DNA of 13,112 nt from SVTX01 sp045659745. GTDB lineage: Bacteria > Bacillota > Clostridia > Oscillospirales > CAG-272. The notes below the pieces were generated by a model that had not been told where the DNA came from, searched no databases, and saw only the letters and a list, made by a program, of their open reading frames with translations. The DNA lies in assembly GCA_045659745.1 (NCBI GenBank), contig JAZRCL010000045.1, forward strand, positions 1 to 13,112, in the 5' to 3' direction. Each line of letters begins with the position of its first letter. Position 1 is the stretch's first letter. Both the position numbers and the translations under genes were made by a program. Shown piece by piece: positions 6,317-13,023 of this stretch.

Positions 6317-8098
6317 TCAACAAAAGTCAAACGAGAATACCGATGTTTCTTCACTGTCTCCCCAGTTTTCAAAAACAGTCAGGCGAAGTGCGGAAACAGA
6401 TTTGTTCGGTCTTATGTGATACATACGCTTGATATTCTTCTCCTCGGCAAGAAGCTCAACCTCTTCACCATCCGAAAGTGCGGTGAGCCTGAAGCTTTTT
6501 GCGAGGGTTTTGGGCACGTACATCTGAGGACTGTCAAGAAGAACATTTGCACGTGTAACGGTAATCCTCTCCGGATGGCGTCCGTTGAGAGTCAGTCGGT
6601 CAAGATCGCTGTCAAATACGACGTGCACCGACTCTATCCTCTCGGGCTTTTCAAATTTGTATTCAAGTGTTGTTCCGTTTGCAACGCGCACCCCGCAAGC
6701 ATCGGTCCCGTAAGTATGATTCGGACGGTCCTCTCCGTTTTTAAGGCTTTCATTTCCGTTTATTATAGGTGTATTTTTACAAAGCTCAGAGATCTCGCGC
6801 TTGCGGTATGGCAGAAAGCAATCCTGATCCATAAGCGATCTCTGAAGCTCATCCAGGTGATTAAGATAAACTCCGTGTGGCGCAATTCCGTTCTTTGTTG
6901 CAACGGCTGCGGCACTTCCAACCGCCTGCCCGAGAAGCGAACAGGTAGCCATTACCCTGATGCTGCTCATTGCCGCGTGAGTCATACTTATGTTTCTTCC
7001 TGCAAAGAAAAGATTATCTACGTTTGCCGAATAAAGAGAACGGTAGGGCAGACAGTATGGAGCGGGTGTTTGAATGTCCGTGTTGGGTATTCCTTTGTGA
7101 TAATATCCTGCAGGATAGTGGTCGTCAAGCGGCCAGCCTCCGTATGCTACCGTATCGGGAAACACCGTATTTGACACGATGTCCTTTTGCGTGACGATAT
7201 ACTCTCCCTTCATACGGCGCGACTCTCGTTTTGCAGGAAGAAAGCCGAGAAACTCAAGCTCCCATTTATCAGCATCGTATTTTCCGCTATTCTTAATATA
7301 GTTCCATACTCCAAGCGAGAGATATCTGAGCTTTTCCTTGGTGTCCTCTGCCTTTTCAATACTTCCGTCAGTACCTCCGAGCTCAAGGTACCAATAGTTT
7401 TCGCTAGGATCGTAAATATCCATAGGTCTGTTTTCAACGTCGCTGTCAGAGGGAGTCGTTGCGAATTCACTCGGAGTAAATTTCACATTCCGCTCTGTTT
7501 GGCGTCCCTGTATCAGGCAACTCATTCCCATTACCATATTATCGGCTTCGGCAACGTGTGTGTTTTCCCCGAAATCTTTTGCCGACTCGCGTCCATACAT
7601 AAAGTCAGCTCCGCTGAGAGGGGCGAGAATACTGTCTCCCGAGCAGTCAGCGAAATATTTTGCCTCCACTCTGTAGAACAGCTGGGTAGTCATTTGGTAA
7701 GCCTTAACCGAGCGTATTTTTCGGATTCTGCCGTAATCAAAGTCCCCCTCGTCCACGGTTGCGTCCATACACGTTGTGTTAAGAAGTAGAGTGAGGTTTT
7801 CCTCGCGCTTTGCGAAATCAAGAAGAATGGAATCAAAAATATAGAAATTCTTTGTGGGGTTTCTATAGAGGTTTTCGAGCTGTATCTCTTCCACGATACC
7901 TGTTTCATGGTTGTTTTTTCCACGAGCGCCGCAAATCCACATTCGATTTTCAGAAGAAGCGTTGCCTCCAAGAACAGGACGCTCCTGTATCAGTACGACC
8001 TTGATTCCCGATCTTGCGGCAGAAATTGCTGCAGAAACTCCCGCCATACCGCCACCGACAACACAAAGATCGGTGTAAATTATTTTTTCATTTAACAT
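6317..8098 (-). CDS. FAD-dependent oxidoreductase (FAD_oxidored family)
   Basis: A 593-aa soluble flavoprotein. Residues 9-40 form the dinucleotide-binding fold, with GGGMAG at 15-20 and E39 for the ribose, followed by the GG motif RPVLGGNASSE. Later conserved stretches are NLFFAGRNISMTHAA and the following RVMATCSLLGQAVGSA, typical of the FAD-binding C-terminal part. The last ~130 residues are an extra beta-rich region (YKFEKPERIESVHVVFDSDL) like an accessory sandwich. Proteins of this type are common in clusters for uronic acid or modified glycan use, often mislabelled xanthan lyase; the reaction is not established here. AAGGATG precedes the ATG. It lies 27 nt after the hydrolase gene and 29 nt before the aldolase gene. 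Confidence 0.8.
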   Translation of the reverse strand: MLNEKIIYTDLCVVGGGMAGVSAAISAARSGIKVVLIQERPVLGGNASSENRMWICGARGKNNHETGIVEEIQLENLYRNPTKNFYIFDSILLDFAKREENLTLLLNTTCMDATVDEGDFDYGRIRKIRSVKAYQMTTQLFYRVEAKYFADCSGDSILAPLSGADFMYGRESAKDFGENTHVAEADNMVMGMSCLIQGRQTERNVKFTPSEFATTPSDSDVENRPMDIYDPSENYWYLELGGTDGSIEKAEDTKEKLRYLSLGVWNYIKNSGKYDADKWELEFLGFLPAKRESRRMKGEYIVTQKDIVSNTVFPDTVAYGGWPLDDHYPAGYYHKGIPNTDIQTPAPYCLPYRSLYSANVDNLFFAGRNISMTHAAMSSIRVMATCSLLGQAVGSAAAVATKNGIAPHGVYLNHLDELQRSLMDQDCFLPYRKREISELCKNTPIINGNESLKNGEDRPNHTYGTDACGVRVANGTTLEYKFEKPERIESVHVVFDSDLDRLTLNGRHPERITVTRANVLLDSPQMYVPKTLAKSFRLTALSDGEEVELLAEEKNIKRMYHIRPNKSVSALRLTVFENWGDSEETSVFSFDFC

Positions 8099-8125
8099 AT
8101 AATCATCCTTTTTAATGTTGTTTTT

Positions 8126-8893
8126 TTAAGCTTGGGCAAAAATAGCAGGGTGTTCTGCGAAGGCGCGAGAGATGACATCGCCGTAAAAAGCATAGTCAAA
8201 TGTGCCGTGGACACCGCCGTCAACGACCTGAAGTCGGACATTGTCTCCAACATCTTTAGCCATCTTCAATGAGTTTTCTTCAACGGGAACAGCAGTATCT
8301 GCGCTTCCATGGGAAATATAGTAATCGTGAGCCTTTAGCATCTCCGGAAATCCGGCAGGATTTTTACCCTCAACAAGAGCCTTGAATGTGGCTATGTCAT
8401 CAGTCTCCCACGCCTTCCTACAAGAACTGAGTTCAAAGCCCGAGAGAAGATCATAAACAGGAAACGTACCCAAGACAAAACTGACTTTTTCGGGCTGCTC
8501 CTTGACCATACGATTTGCCAAAACGCCGCCGGCGGAGGTTGCCCAAAGAGCAGCATTCTCTGAAACAGGGTAGTTAGCAATCAGATAGTCATAGAATAAG
8601 TTGAGATTATACAGGCCGTCATCCGTGCCCCAAGTGTCCCGTTCGTTGGAAATTGCGGCGAAAATATAGCCGTTTGCCAAAGCGATATTTCTTTGTTCAA
8701 TATAAAAAGGTGTGTTTTTGTAATCCATTGCACCGCGACCACTACCATGAACCGCAATGACCAAAGGCAGCTTTACCCCCTCGGGAAGGTCTTGAGGCAA
8801 GGCAACGTAATACTCCCCTTGACCTGAATATCGTATCCTTGCACCCGAAAGAATACCGGTTACTTCATTAAATTCTGTATCCGACAAGTTCAT
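8126..8893 (-). CDS. Alpha/beta-hydrolase, probable carbohydrate esterase
   Basis: A 255-aa protein with a standard alpha/beta-hydrolase layout: HGSG oxyanion segment at 49-52, nucleophile elbow A-T-S120-A-G-G, acid D199 in HGSADTAVP and H229 in GGVHGTFD. The elbow has Ala in place of the first Gly of GxSxG. The look is that of esterase/PHB-depolymerase-like or acetyl-esterase families. There is no signal peptide, so it acts in the cytosol, which fits removal of acyl groups from imported oligosaccharides. The substrate is inferred only from the neighbours. AAGGAG lies 8 nt before ATG 8893. It sits 29 nt after the propeller gene and 27 nt before the flavoenzyme gene. Confidence 0.8.
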   Translation of the reverse strand: MNLSDTEFNEVTGILSGARIRYSGQGEYYVALPQDLPEGVKLPLVIAVHGSGRGAMDYKNTPFYIEQRNIALANGYIFAAISNERDTWGTDDGLYNLNLFYDYLIANYPVSENAALWATSAGGVLANRMVKEQPEKVSFVLGTFPVYDLLSGFELSSCRKAWETDDIATFKALVEGKNPAGFPEMLKAHDYYISHGSADTAVPVEENSLKMAKDVGDNVRLQVVDGGVHGTFDYAFYGDVISRAFAEHPAIFAQA

Positions 8894-8922
8894 ACTTTAT
8901 TCTCCTTAGAGATCTATGAGAA

Positions 8923-9993
8923 TTATTTTTCAATCAACCATTTCTGTTGCATTATCACCGCAGGGGCATCCTCCTCGGGATGTGCGTAAAATACGGTTAG
9001 AAGGCTTCCGTCCTTCAACTCTATGGTAGAGGGATAACCCATATCCCAGCCCTTACCGTTTACGTAAAGAACGTGATCCGTATCCCAGGTCTTTCCGTTG
9101 TCAAGGCTTATCATCGCTCTGACCGATGAGGGCTCGAGCCTATATGCGTAGGTGCATACGAGCGCACCCGATGAATGCTTCATTATATGAGGAGGCGAGC
9201 CCCCCATTCTTGAAAGGATCGCATAAGGTTTCGTCCACGTCTTGCCTTTGTCCTTTGATTCCGACTGATATATGGTAAACAAGGTATTGTCGCCATTCTG
9301 AACTCGTATGTGACAAAGAACCGTACCGTCATCAAGCACAAAGGCGTGGGGCTCGCAGGACAATGCAATCTTGCCGTCCACCTCAATGTTTTCGATCTCT
9401 CCTACATACTCCATGCTTCCATCGGGATATATGCTGTAAGCGCACACACGGTCACTGCCGTAAAGTGCATTGTTCATTCGCCCAACCCAAAGCAGAGAGC
9501 CGTCCTTAAGCTCGCAAGGACCGTGAGGAGAGGTCACGGGGCTTTTATATATTTCATTTTCAAATGTAACACCGCAGTCGTGGCTGATACGGAAGGTCGA
9601 GCCGAGATATTTTTTCTCGTCCTCCTCGGTCAGCATATCAAGATATGCGTGGACGTAGGGTGTGGCGTATCTTTTACCTCTCTGAAATTCTATAGTGTTA
9701 TTGAACGACGTAACTATAACGTCTTTCTCGCCGTATGCGAGGATACCTCCGTCACGATCATCAAGGAGAGTATCGATAATAGGCGCAGGTGCGGTATAGG
9801 TATCACCCTCGTCCTCGCTGTATGAGATCACCGTCTTTCCAAAGGGACAGACGTGGCGCAGTCTATATCCAGAAGCTACCACTGCTATTTTTCCGTTCTG
9901 AAGTCGCGTAACCGTAGGCCACGCGAAGTAGTTGTGCTTACTGTGAGGGTTACTCATTATTATTTTAACGTCACCGATATTTACCGTTTTCAT
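8923..9993 (-). CDS. BNR/Asp-box beta-propeller protein (sialidase-like superfamily)
   Basis: A 356-aa protein with four Asp-box-type motifs spaced as in six-bladed sialidase folds: SYSEDEGDTY (58-66), ISHDCGVTF (136-144), SESKDKGKTW (244-253) and SLDNGKTW (296-303). This places it in the sialidase-like superfamily, which includes exo-sialidases, other exo-glycosidases and some lyases. I could not assign the sialidase arginine triad, so it should not be called a sialidase outright. No signal peptide is present, which is unusual for sialidases and points to intracellular action on imported oligosaccharide. AAGGAG lies 7 nt before ATG 9993. It is the first large gene of the operon, 21 nt after the 54-aa ORF. 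Confidence 0.78.
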   Translation of the reverse strand: MKTVNIGDVKIIMSNPHSKHNYFAWPTVTRLQNGKIAVVASGYRLRHVCPFGKTVISYSEDEGDTYTAPAPIIDTLLDDRDGGILAYGEKDVIVTSFNNTIEFQRGKRYATPYVHAYLDMLTEEDEKKYLGSTFRISHDCGVTFENEIYKSPVTSPHGPCELKDGSLLWVGRMNNALYGSDRVCAYSIYPDGSMEYVGEIENIEVDGKIALSCEPHAFVLDDGTVLCHIRVQNGDNTLFTIYQSESKDKGKTWTKPYAILSRMGGSPPHIMKHSSGALVCTYAYRLEPSSVRAMISLDNGKTWDTDHVLYVNGKGWDMGYPSTIELKDGSLLTVFYAHPEEDAPAVIMQQKWLIEK

Positions 9994-10014
9994 AAGTTTC
10001 TCCTTGATTTGTCT

Positions 10015-10179
10015 TTATCTGTTTTCGTACCAAGCCTTAGCCGCTCTTATACGCGCCGCGGACTTGTGATGAACGTGCATCCAATCAGGATCGATGCGCT
10101 CCCATGTCGTCTGCATCATTCCCATAAGTCTTTCGGGGGAGATGTGCTTTTTTGTTTCACCGATAGTCGTAATTTTCAT
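10015..10179 (-). CDS. Small 54-aa ORF leading the operon (possible remnant of a larger gene)
   Basis: The ORF starts at ATG 10179 behind a very strong AAGGAGG site and lies about 35 nt downstream of the expected start of transcription. The 54 residues begin MKITTIGETKKHISPERL and end KSAARIRAAKAWYENR. I do not recognise the family. Its first ten residues resemble the start of the propeller protein that follows (MKTVNIGDVK), so it may be a deletion fusion of a related gene. Alternatively it is a true small protein or translated leader. The DNA of its 3' end (10012-10041) recurs with 27 of 30 identical bases at 11073-11102. The propeller gene starts 21 nt after its stop. Confidence 0.6.
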   Translation of the reverse strand: MKITTIGETKKHISPERLMGMMQTTWERIDPDWMHVHHKSAARIRAAKAWYENR

Positions 10180-10221
10180 ATTTACCTCCTTGACATAGAA
10201 AAGAGATTAAATTATAATGTA

Positions 10222-10250
10222 ATTATAGCATAAAGGCTTATGTGTTTCAA
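10222..10250 (-). promoter_or_regulatory. Promoter of the catabolic operon
   Basis: On the minus strand, TTGAAA (10250-10245) and TATAAT (10227-10222) are separated by 17 nt, with TGC in front of the -10. This is a near-consensus sigma70 promoter about 43 nt before the 54-aa ORF. The divergent regulator gene starts 52 nt on its other side, so an AraC-type operator is likely to lie between 10245 and 10300. A TTGACA (10260-10265) on the plus strand could be the -35 of the regulator, but its -10 is poor. Confidence 0.75.
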
Positions 10251-10301
10251 TAAACATTATTGACAACCACAAAAAAACTATGTCGGAATAGGAAATGAAT
10301 T

Positions 10302-11024
10302 ATGTATAATGAGATCACCGCCACGATAGGTGCAAAGATTAACCGAGTGTTTCTGCAAAACGGATTTTACCCTTCCGGAAGCTCTCCTCGTATGCACAAG
10401 CATAATTATACCGAAATACATGTTGCCTTAGGAGGAGATTTTATTTTCACCTTAAATGATCATACGTGTACTGTAGGCAACGGGGGTGTTATTATGATCC
10501 CCTCAGGTACGTATCATTGCTATCAAAGCTTAAACAACGAGTGTCTACACTCAGCGTTTCAGATCGATCTTAACATTAAAAATCCGGAGGTATGCAGTAT
10601 TGACCCTTACGTAGTATCGGATTATTTCAAGGAGATTATAAAAGCGCGCGAAAGCGGAGATCACACAGTAGTATCGGCGTATATCTCTCTTATTTGCAGT
10701 CACTTTGAAATCGTTAACAAGGAGTTTCCCAAGCCTGCAAACGACTACGGTTTTTCGATTTGCGAATTTTTAACACAAAACTACAATAAAAATATTCGGC
10801 TGTGCGACCTTGCCGAAATGCTTCATCTGTCCGAACGACAGGCGGAAAGACTTGTCATCGCGCACACAGGAAAGAGCTTCAAAGACGAGCTTGTCTCTAT
10901 CCGCCTCGATATGGCTAAGCATTTGTTAGCAACAACCGATATGTCTTTGGGCGAGGTTGCCGAATACGTTGGCTATAAGTCTTACGCAGGATTCTGGAAG
11001 GCTATGAAAAAATACGGCTCTTAA
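10302..11024 (+). CDS. AraC-family transcriptional regulator
   Basis: A 240-aa regulator. Residues 25-90 look like an AraC-type cupin for ligand sensing (H32, H34 and E38 in HKHNYTEIH, then GGVIMIPSGTYH). The C-terminal ~95 residues hold two helix-turn-helix motifs: IRLCDLAEMLHLSERQAERL (166-185) and DMSLGEVAEYVGYKSYAGFW (213-232). The domain is complete but short at the end. It is transcribed away from the five-gene operon and probably activates it when a breakdown product is bound. GGAA lies 7 nt before ATG 10302, a weak site, so low expression is likely. Confidence 0.88.
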   Translation: MYNEITATIGAKINRVFLQNGFYPSGSSPRMHKHNYTEIHVALGGDFIFTLNDHTCTVGNGGVIMIPSGTYHCYQSLNNECLHSAFQIDLNIKNPEVCSIDPYVVSDYFKEIIKARESGDHTVVSAYISLICSHFEIVNKEFPKPANDYGFSICEFLTQNYNKNIRLCDLAEMLHLSERQAERLVIAHTGKSFKDELVSIRLDMAKHLLATTDMSLGEVAEYVGYKSYAGFWKAMKKYGS

Positions 11025-11044
11025 ATTCTATAATTCAATAAGAA

Positions 11045-11078
11045 AGAAGCATCTGCAACGCGGATGCTTCTCTCTTTA
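11045..11078. terminator. Intrinsic terminator after the AraC gene
   Basis: GAAGCATCTGC (11046-11056) pairs with GCGGATGCTTC (11060-11070), 11 bp with one T-G pair and an AAC loop, followed by TCTCTTTAT. On the other strand it is followed by TTTCTTATT, so it may work both ways. It starts 21 nt after the regulator stop. Confidence 0.75.
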
Positions 11079-11102
11079 TCTGTTTTCGCACCAAAACTTA
11101 GC
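11073..11102 (-). pseudogene. Short duplicate of the 54-aa ORF's 3' end
   Basis: On the minus strand this reads AKFWCENR-stop, against AKAWYENR-stop at 10015-10041. At the DNA level 27 of 30 bases match. It is cut off by the recombinase remnant that starts just beyond, so it is the last trace of a second copy of that gene end. The regulator gene therefore lies between two copies of the segment in direct orientation. Confidence 0.55.
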
Positions 11103-11111
11103 TATCTTTAA

Positions 11112-11279
11112 GGAAGAATTTTTACGATGAAAAAGCTGAAAATGACGGCAACAACACTTTCCTTTTAAGAAGGCTGTAATAAGTATAAACAAGATGCTTT
11201 GACATACGTAAAAAATAATTATAAAATGTTACACCTTAAACCGGAATGCATAGATCACTGTAATGGAGTATTAATTTAA
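11112..11279 (+). pseudogene. Third tyrosine-recombinase remnant joined to an unknown coding tail
   Basis: GGAAGAATTTTTACG leads to ATG 11127 and MKKLKMT, as in the other two remnants. A TAA stop follows at codon 14 (11166-11168), after which the same frame resumes with EGCNKY. The similarity then ends and the frame reads KQDALTYVKNNYKMLHLKPE, CIDHCNGVLI and a stop at 11277-11279. That second part looks protein-like but is not recognised. A TTGACA-17-TAAAAT match (11199-11227) lies inside it, probably by chance. The upstream hairpin seen in front of the other two remnants is missing here. Confidence 0.6.
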
Positions 11280-11292
11280 TAATGAAAGAAGT

Positions 11293-11330
11293 GTGTATTG
11301 ATTACGAATCAAGTACACCCCTCTTTGTTT
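11293..11330. terminator. Possible terminator hairpin
   Basis: GTGTATTGATT (11293-11303) pairs with AATCAAGTACAC (11307-11318) around an ACG loop, with one bulged G. Both flanks are pyrimidine-rich in the relevant direction (CCCTCTTTGTTT on plus, ACTTCTTTCATT on minus). It lies 22 nt past the stop of the DUF4314-like gene and probably ends its transcript. Confidence 0.45.
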
Positions 11331-11339
11331 GTCTAAAGA

Positions 11340-11528
11340 TTAATTATCATGAACCTTGCCTAGAACGATAAAATCATCTATTCCTGAAATGATAGCGCAA
11401 CCGCCCCATGTCCCATGGATTTGACCGGCATCGTCGATGTGGGTGACCACACCTTCACGGTCTTTGTAATGCGGTTCGCCTTCCATATTGATGATTTTGA
11501 TTCTGTCTCCAATCTTTACCTTGTCCAT
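11340..11528 (-). CDS. DUF4314-family small protein
   Basis: A 62-aa protein (MDKVKIGDRIKIINMEGEPH, later GVVTHIDDAGQIHGTWGGCA). It resembles the DUF4314 family: small SH3/KOW-like beta-barrel proteins with GDRI near the start and an IDD-x-G-x-IH-x-W core, often found on phages and integrative elements. No biochemical role is known to me. Two ATGs lie side by side at 11531 and 11528; the inner one is chosen because it is 5 nt from AAGGAGG, while the outer is only 2 nt away. It stands alone, flanked by a recombinase remnant and composite repeat D, so it may be cargo of the same element family. Its promoter is weak or unclear (TATACT on minus at 11571-11576). Confidence 0.75.
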   Translation of the reverse strand: MDKVKIGDRIKIINMEGEPHYKDREGVVTHIDDAGQIHGTWGGCAIISGIDDFIVLGKVHDN

Positions 11529-11599
11529 CATAACCTCCTTAATTTGTTTTTATTTCCTTTTTATATTTATAGTATAATGCATTCAGGAATTCTTAAAAC

Positions 11600-11846
11600 G
11601 ATGTGCTCAGCGGAAAGATTTTGCAATGTGAATGCTTATATTACAAGGCTTTTTGATGGTTCAAGGATATTTCAAACGCCCTGAAGCGTTGAGATGATGG
11701 GCCTCATACTCCTCGCTCGCTAAGCATCTTCGCGTTGCTTGATGCTTGGTGCTTCACACCTTGTTGCGCTTCGCGCAACGCTCGCGGAGCAATCTTCCAG
11801 GCTCGCTTGCAAGCAAGCTTGCAGACTCGCTCTCTGTCGATTATCT
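11600..11846. other. Gene-free spacer with palindromes
   Basis: No convincing gene is seen here. The segment holds short inverted repeats, among them GTTGCG-CTTCG-CGCAAC (near 11764-11780) and a GCTTGCAAGC-type palindrome around 11802-11823. The minus-strand open frame (Ala-, Lys- and Arg-rich) looks like a by-product of these repeats. The stretch leads into the coding tail of composite repeat D. Confidence 0.4.
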
Positions 11847-12050
11847 GGTGCAGGTAACAACCCCATGGTAGGTATGACGGTTGCTGTTGCGGTTGCAATC
11901 GAGGAATCTTACAAGTAATCCTTTGTTTGCAAGGCCTTCGTAGGGGTCATTCACGAATGACCCGCGGGCGATTCGTGAATCGCCCCTACAAAAATCAATA
12001 AAAAAGTTGGACACATCATTTTGGAGGAATCCTTGTGATGTGTCCTTTTT
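11847..12050 (+). repeat. Composite repeat copy D with longer coding tail
   Basis: A plus-strand coding tail, GAGNNPMVGMTVAVAVAIEE then SYK-stop, spans 11847-11918. Next come a decayed terminator (CCTT/AAGG) and a palindrome block (11940-11989) closed by GTAGGGG and CCCCTAC, with ATTCACGAAT and ATTCGTGAAT arms in place of the GC hairpins of B and C. The unit ends with the hairpin GGACACATCA/TGATGTGTCC (12009-12045). The two outer base pairs of the hairpin are lost, and its loop differs (GGAGGAATCC). On the minus strand it is followed by AACTTTTTTA. Confidence 0.8.
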
Positions 12051-12051
12051 T
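12001..12051 (-). terminator. Repeat hairpin D as terminator of the PHP gene
   Basis: In the minus direction the 10-bp stem GGACACATCA/TGATGTGTCC is followed by AACTTTTTTATT, about 70 nt after the PHP gene stop. No other terminator is seen before it, so the repeat probably serves as the host gene's terminator. Confidence 0.65.
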
Positions 12052-12115
12052 ATGTTGTGTGGTGTTTTTGACTTTTGAAAAGAGATTATACCGCTTGGTA
12101 ACACGTCTTATCGCA

Positions 12116-13000
12116 TTAGCCAAGCTCTCGGCGGTAAAGCTTCATAAAATCGTTCTCGCGCACGTAGCCGCACTCGGGGGGCAGATCGTGCTCGGGCATG
12201 GTGGTGTAAAAGCCGCCGAGCAGGGAGGAGTGGTCGGTGCCGCCCATCTTGTATAGGTGCCGCTCGTCGCAGAAGCGGTCAAAGAACGCCGACTCCTCGG
12301 CACTCAGCTCGGGGTGGATGGCTTCAAACCCCATTACGCCGTATTTCTCGACCCACTCCTCGGCAAACGGGGCAAAGCGCTTGGGGTGCGCCACCACGGG
12401 CACGCCGCCCGCATCCTTGATAATGGCAATTACGTCGGTCATTGCGGGGGCGGGAAGGTGCAGCTTCTCCGTGATCATTGCCTTAACGGCAGGGTCCCTG
12501 TGCGTGGCAAAGTTGCCCGAGTAAAACTCGTTATATTCCTCCTCGCGGTAGATGCCGCGCTTTACCATGGAAACAAATACCTGGTTGTTGCAAAAATAAT
12601 CGTGGTAGGGGTGGTCGTCAAGCACGTCCTGCCAGGTGATGCCGCCGCGCAGCGTGCCGCGCTCAAGACCGAAGTCAAACATCAGGTGGGAGCGCGTGGT
12701 CTGGCGATTTGAGGTGTAGGCAAGCAGCTCCTTCATTTTTTGGTTGTCGGGGTTAAAATCAAAGCCAACAAGATGGACATTTTGTCCCTCGGGCCCAATG
12801 GAGGTAAATTCGCACCCAAGCAGCGACAAAAGCCCCGCTTTTCTTGCTGCCTTGCCAAGAAAATATGTACCGCGCACGGTGTCGTGGTCGGTTAAAATCA
12901 GCGCTTTGTGCCCGATCTTAACGGCAAGGTCAACAAGCTCCTCGGGGGAGTAAACACCGTCGGAGAAGGTGGAGTGATTGTGGCAATTGGCAAACAGCAT
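12116..13000 (-). CDS. PHP-domain metal-dependent phosphoesterase
   Basis: A 294-aa protein with the metal-binding set of the polymerase-and-histidinol-phosphatase (PHP) fold: H7-N-H9 and D14 in HNHSTFSDG, D38-H39 in LTDHDT, E64 in GCEF, H76 in HLVGF, H205 in VVAHP and D256-H257 in GGTDHS. The layout fits the stand-alone PHP group that includes 3',5'-nucleoside bisphosphate phosphatase/RNase AM (TrpH/YciV-like), but the exact substrate is open. There is no signal peptide. AAGGAGG lies 8 nt before ATG 13000, and the preceding gene ends 23 nt upstream, so they form an operon. The gene is clearly more GC-rich than the rest of the window and may reflect the host core genome. Confidence 0.85.
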   Translation of the reverse strand: MLFANCHNHSTFSDGVYSPEELVDLAVKIGHKALILTDHDTVRGTYFLGKAARKAGLLSLLGCEFTSIGPEGQNVHLVGFDFNPDNQKMKELLAYTSNRQTTRSHLMFDFGLERGTLRGGITWQDVLDDHPYHDYFCNNQVFVSMVKRGIYREEEYNEFYSGNFATHRDPAVKAMITEKLHLPAPAMTDVIAIIKDAGGVPVVAHPKRFAPFAEEWVEKYGVMGFEAIHPELSAEESAFFDRFCDERHLYKMGGTDHSSLLGGFYTTMPEHDLPPECGYVRENDFMKLYRRELG

Positions 13001-13023
13001 ATCGGGAGCCTCCTTATGTAAAA

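Noticed and set aside
6416..7789. Long plus-strand open frames (252 and 200 aa)
   Set aside because: Both are shadows of the FAD oxidoreductase gene; neither shows a family pattern or a start signal.
11199..11227. TTGACA-17-TAAAAT as a real promoter
   Set aside because: It lies inside AT-rich pseudogene sequence that reads as protein and leads to no credible gene on the plus strand. It is probably chance.
1..12050. The hairpins as integron attC sites or a CRISPR array
   Set aside because: There are only four hairpins, kilobases apart, with no core sites, no integron integrase signature, no regular spacers and no cas genes. The tyrosine recombinase remnants look like ordinary phage or ICE integrases.
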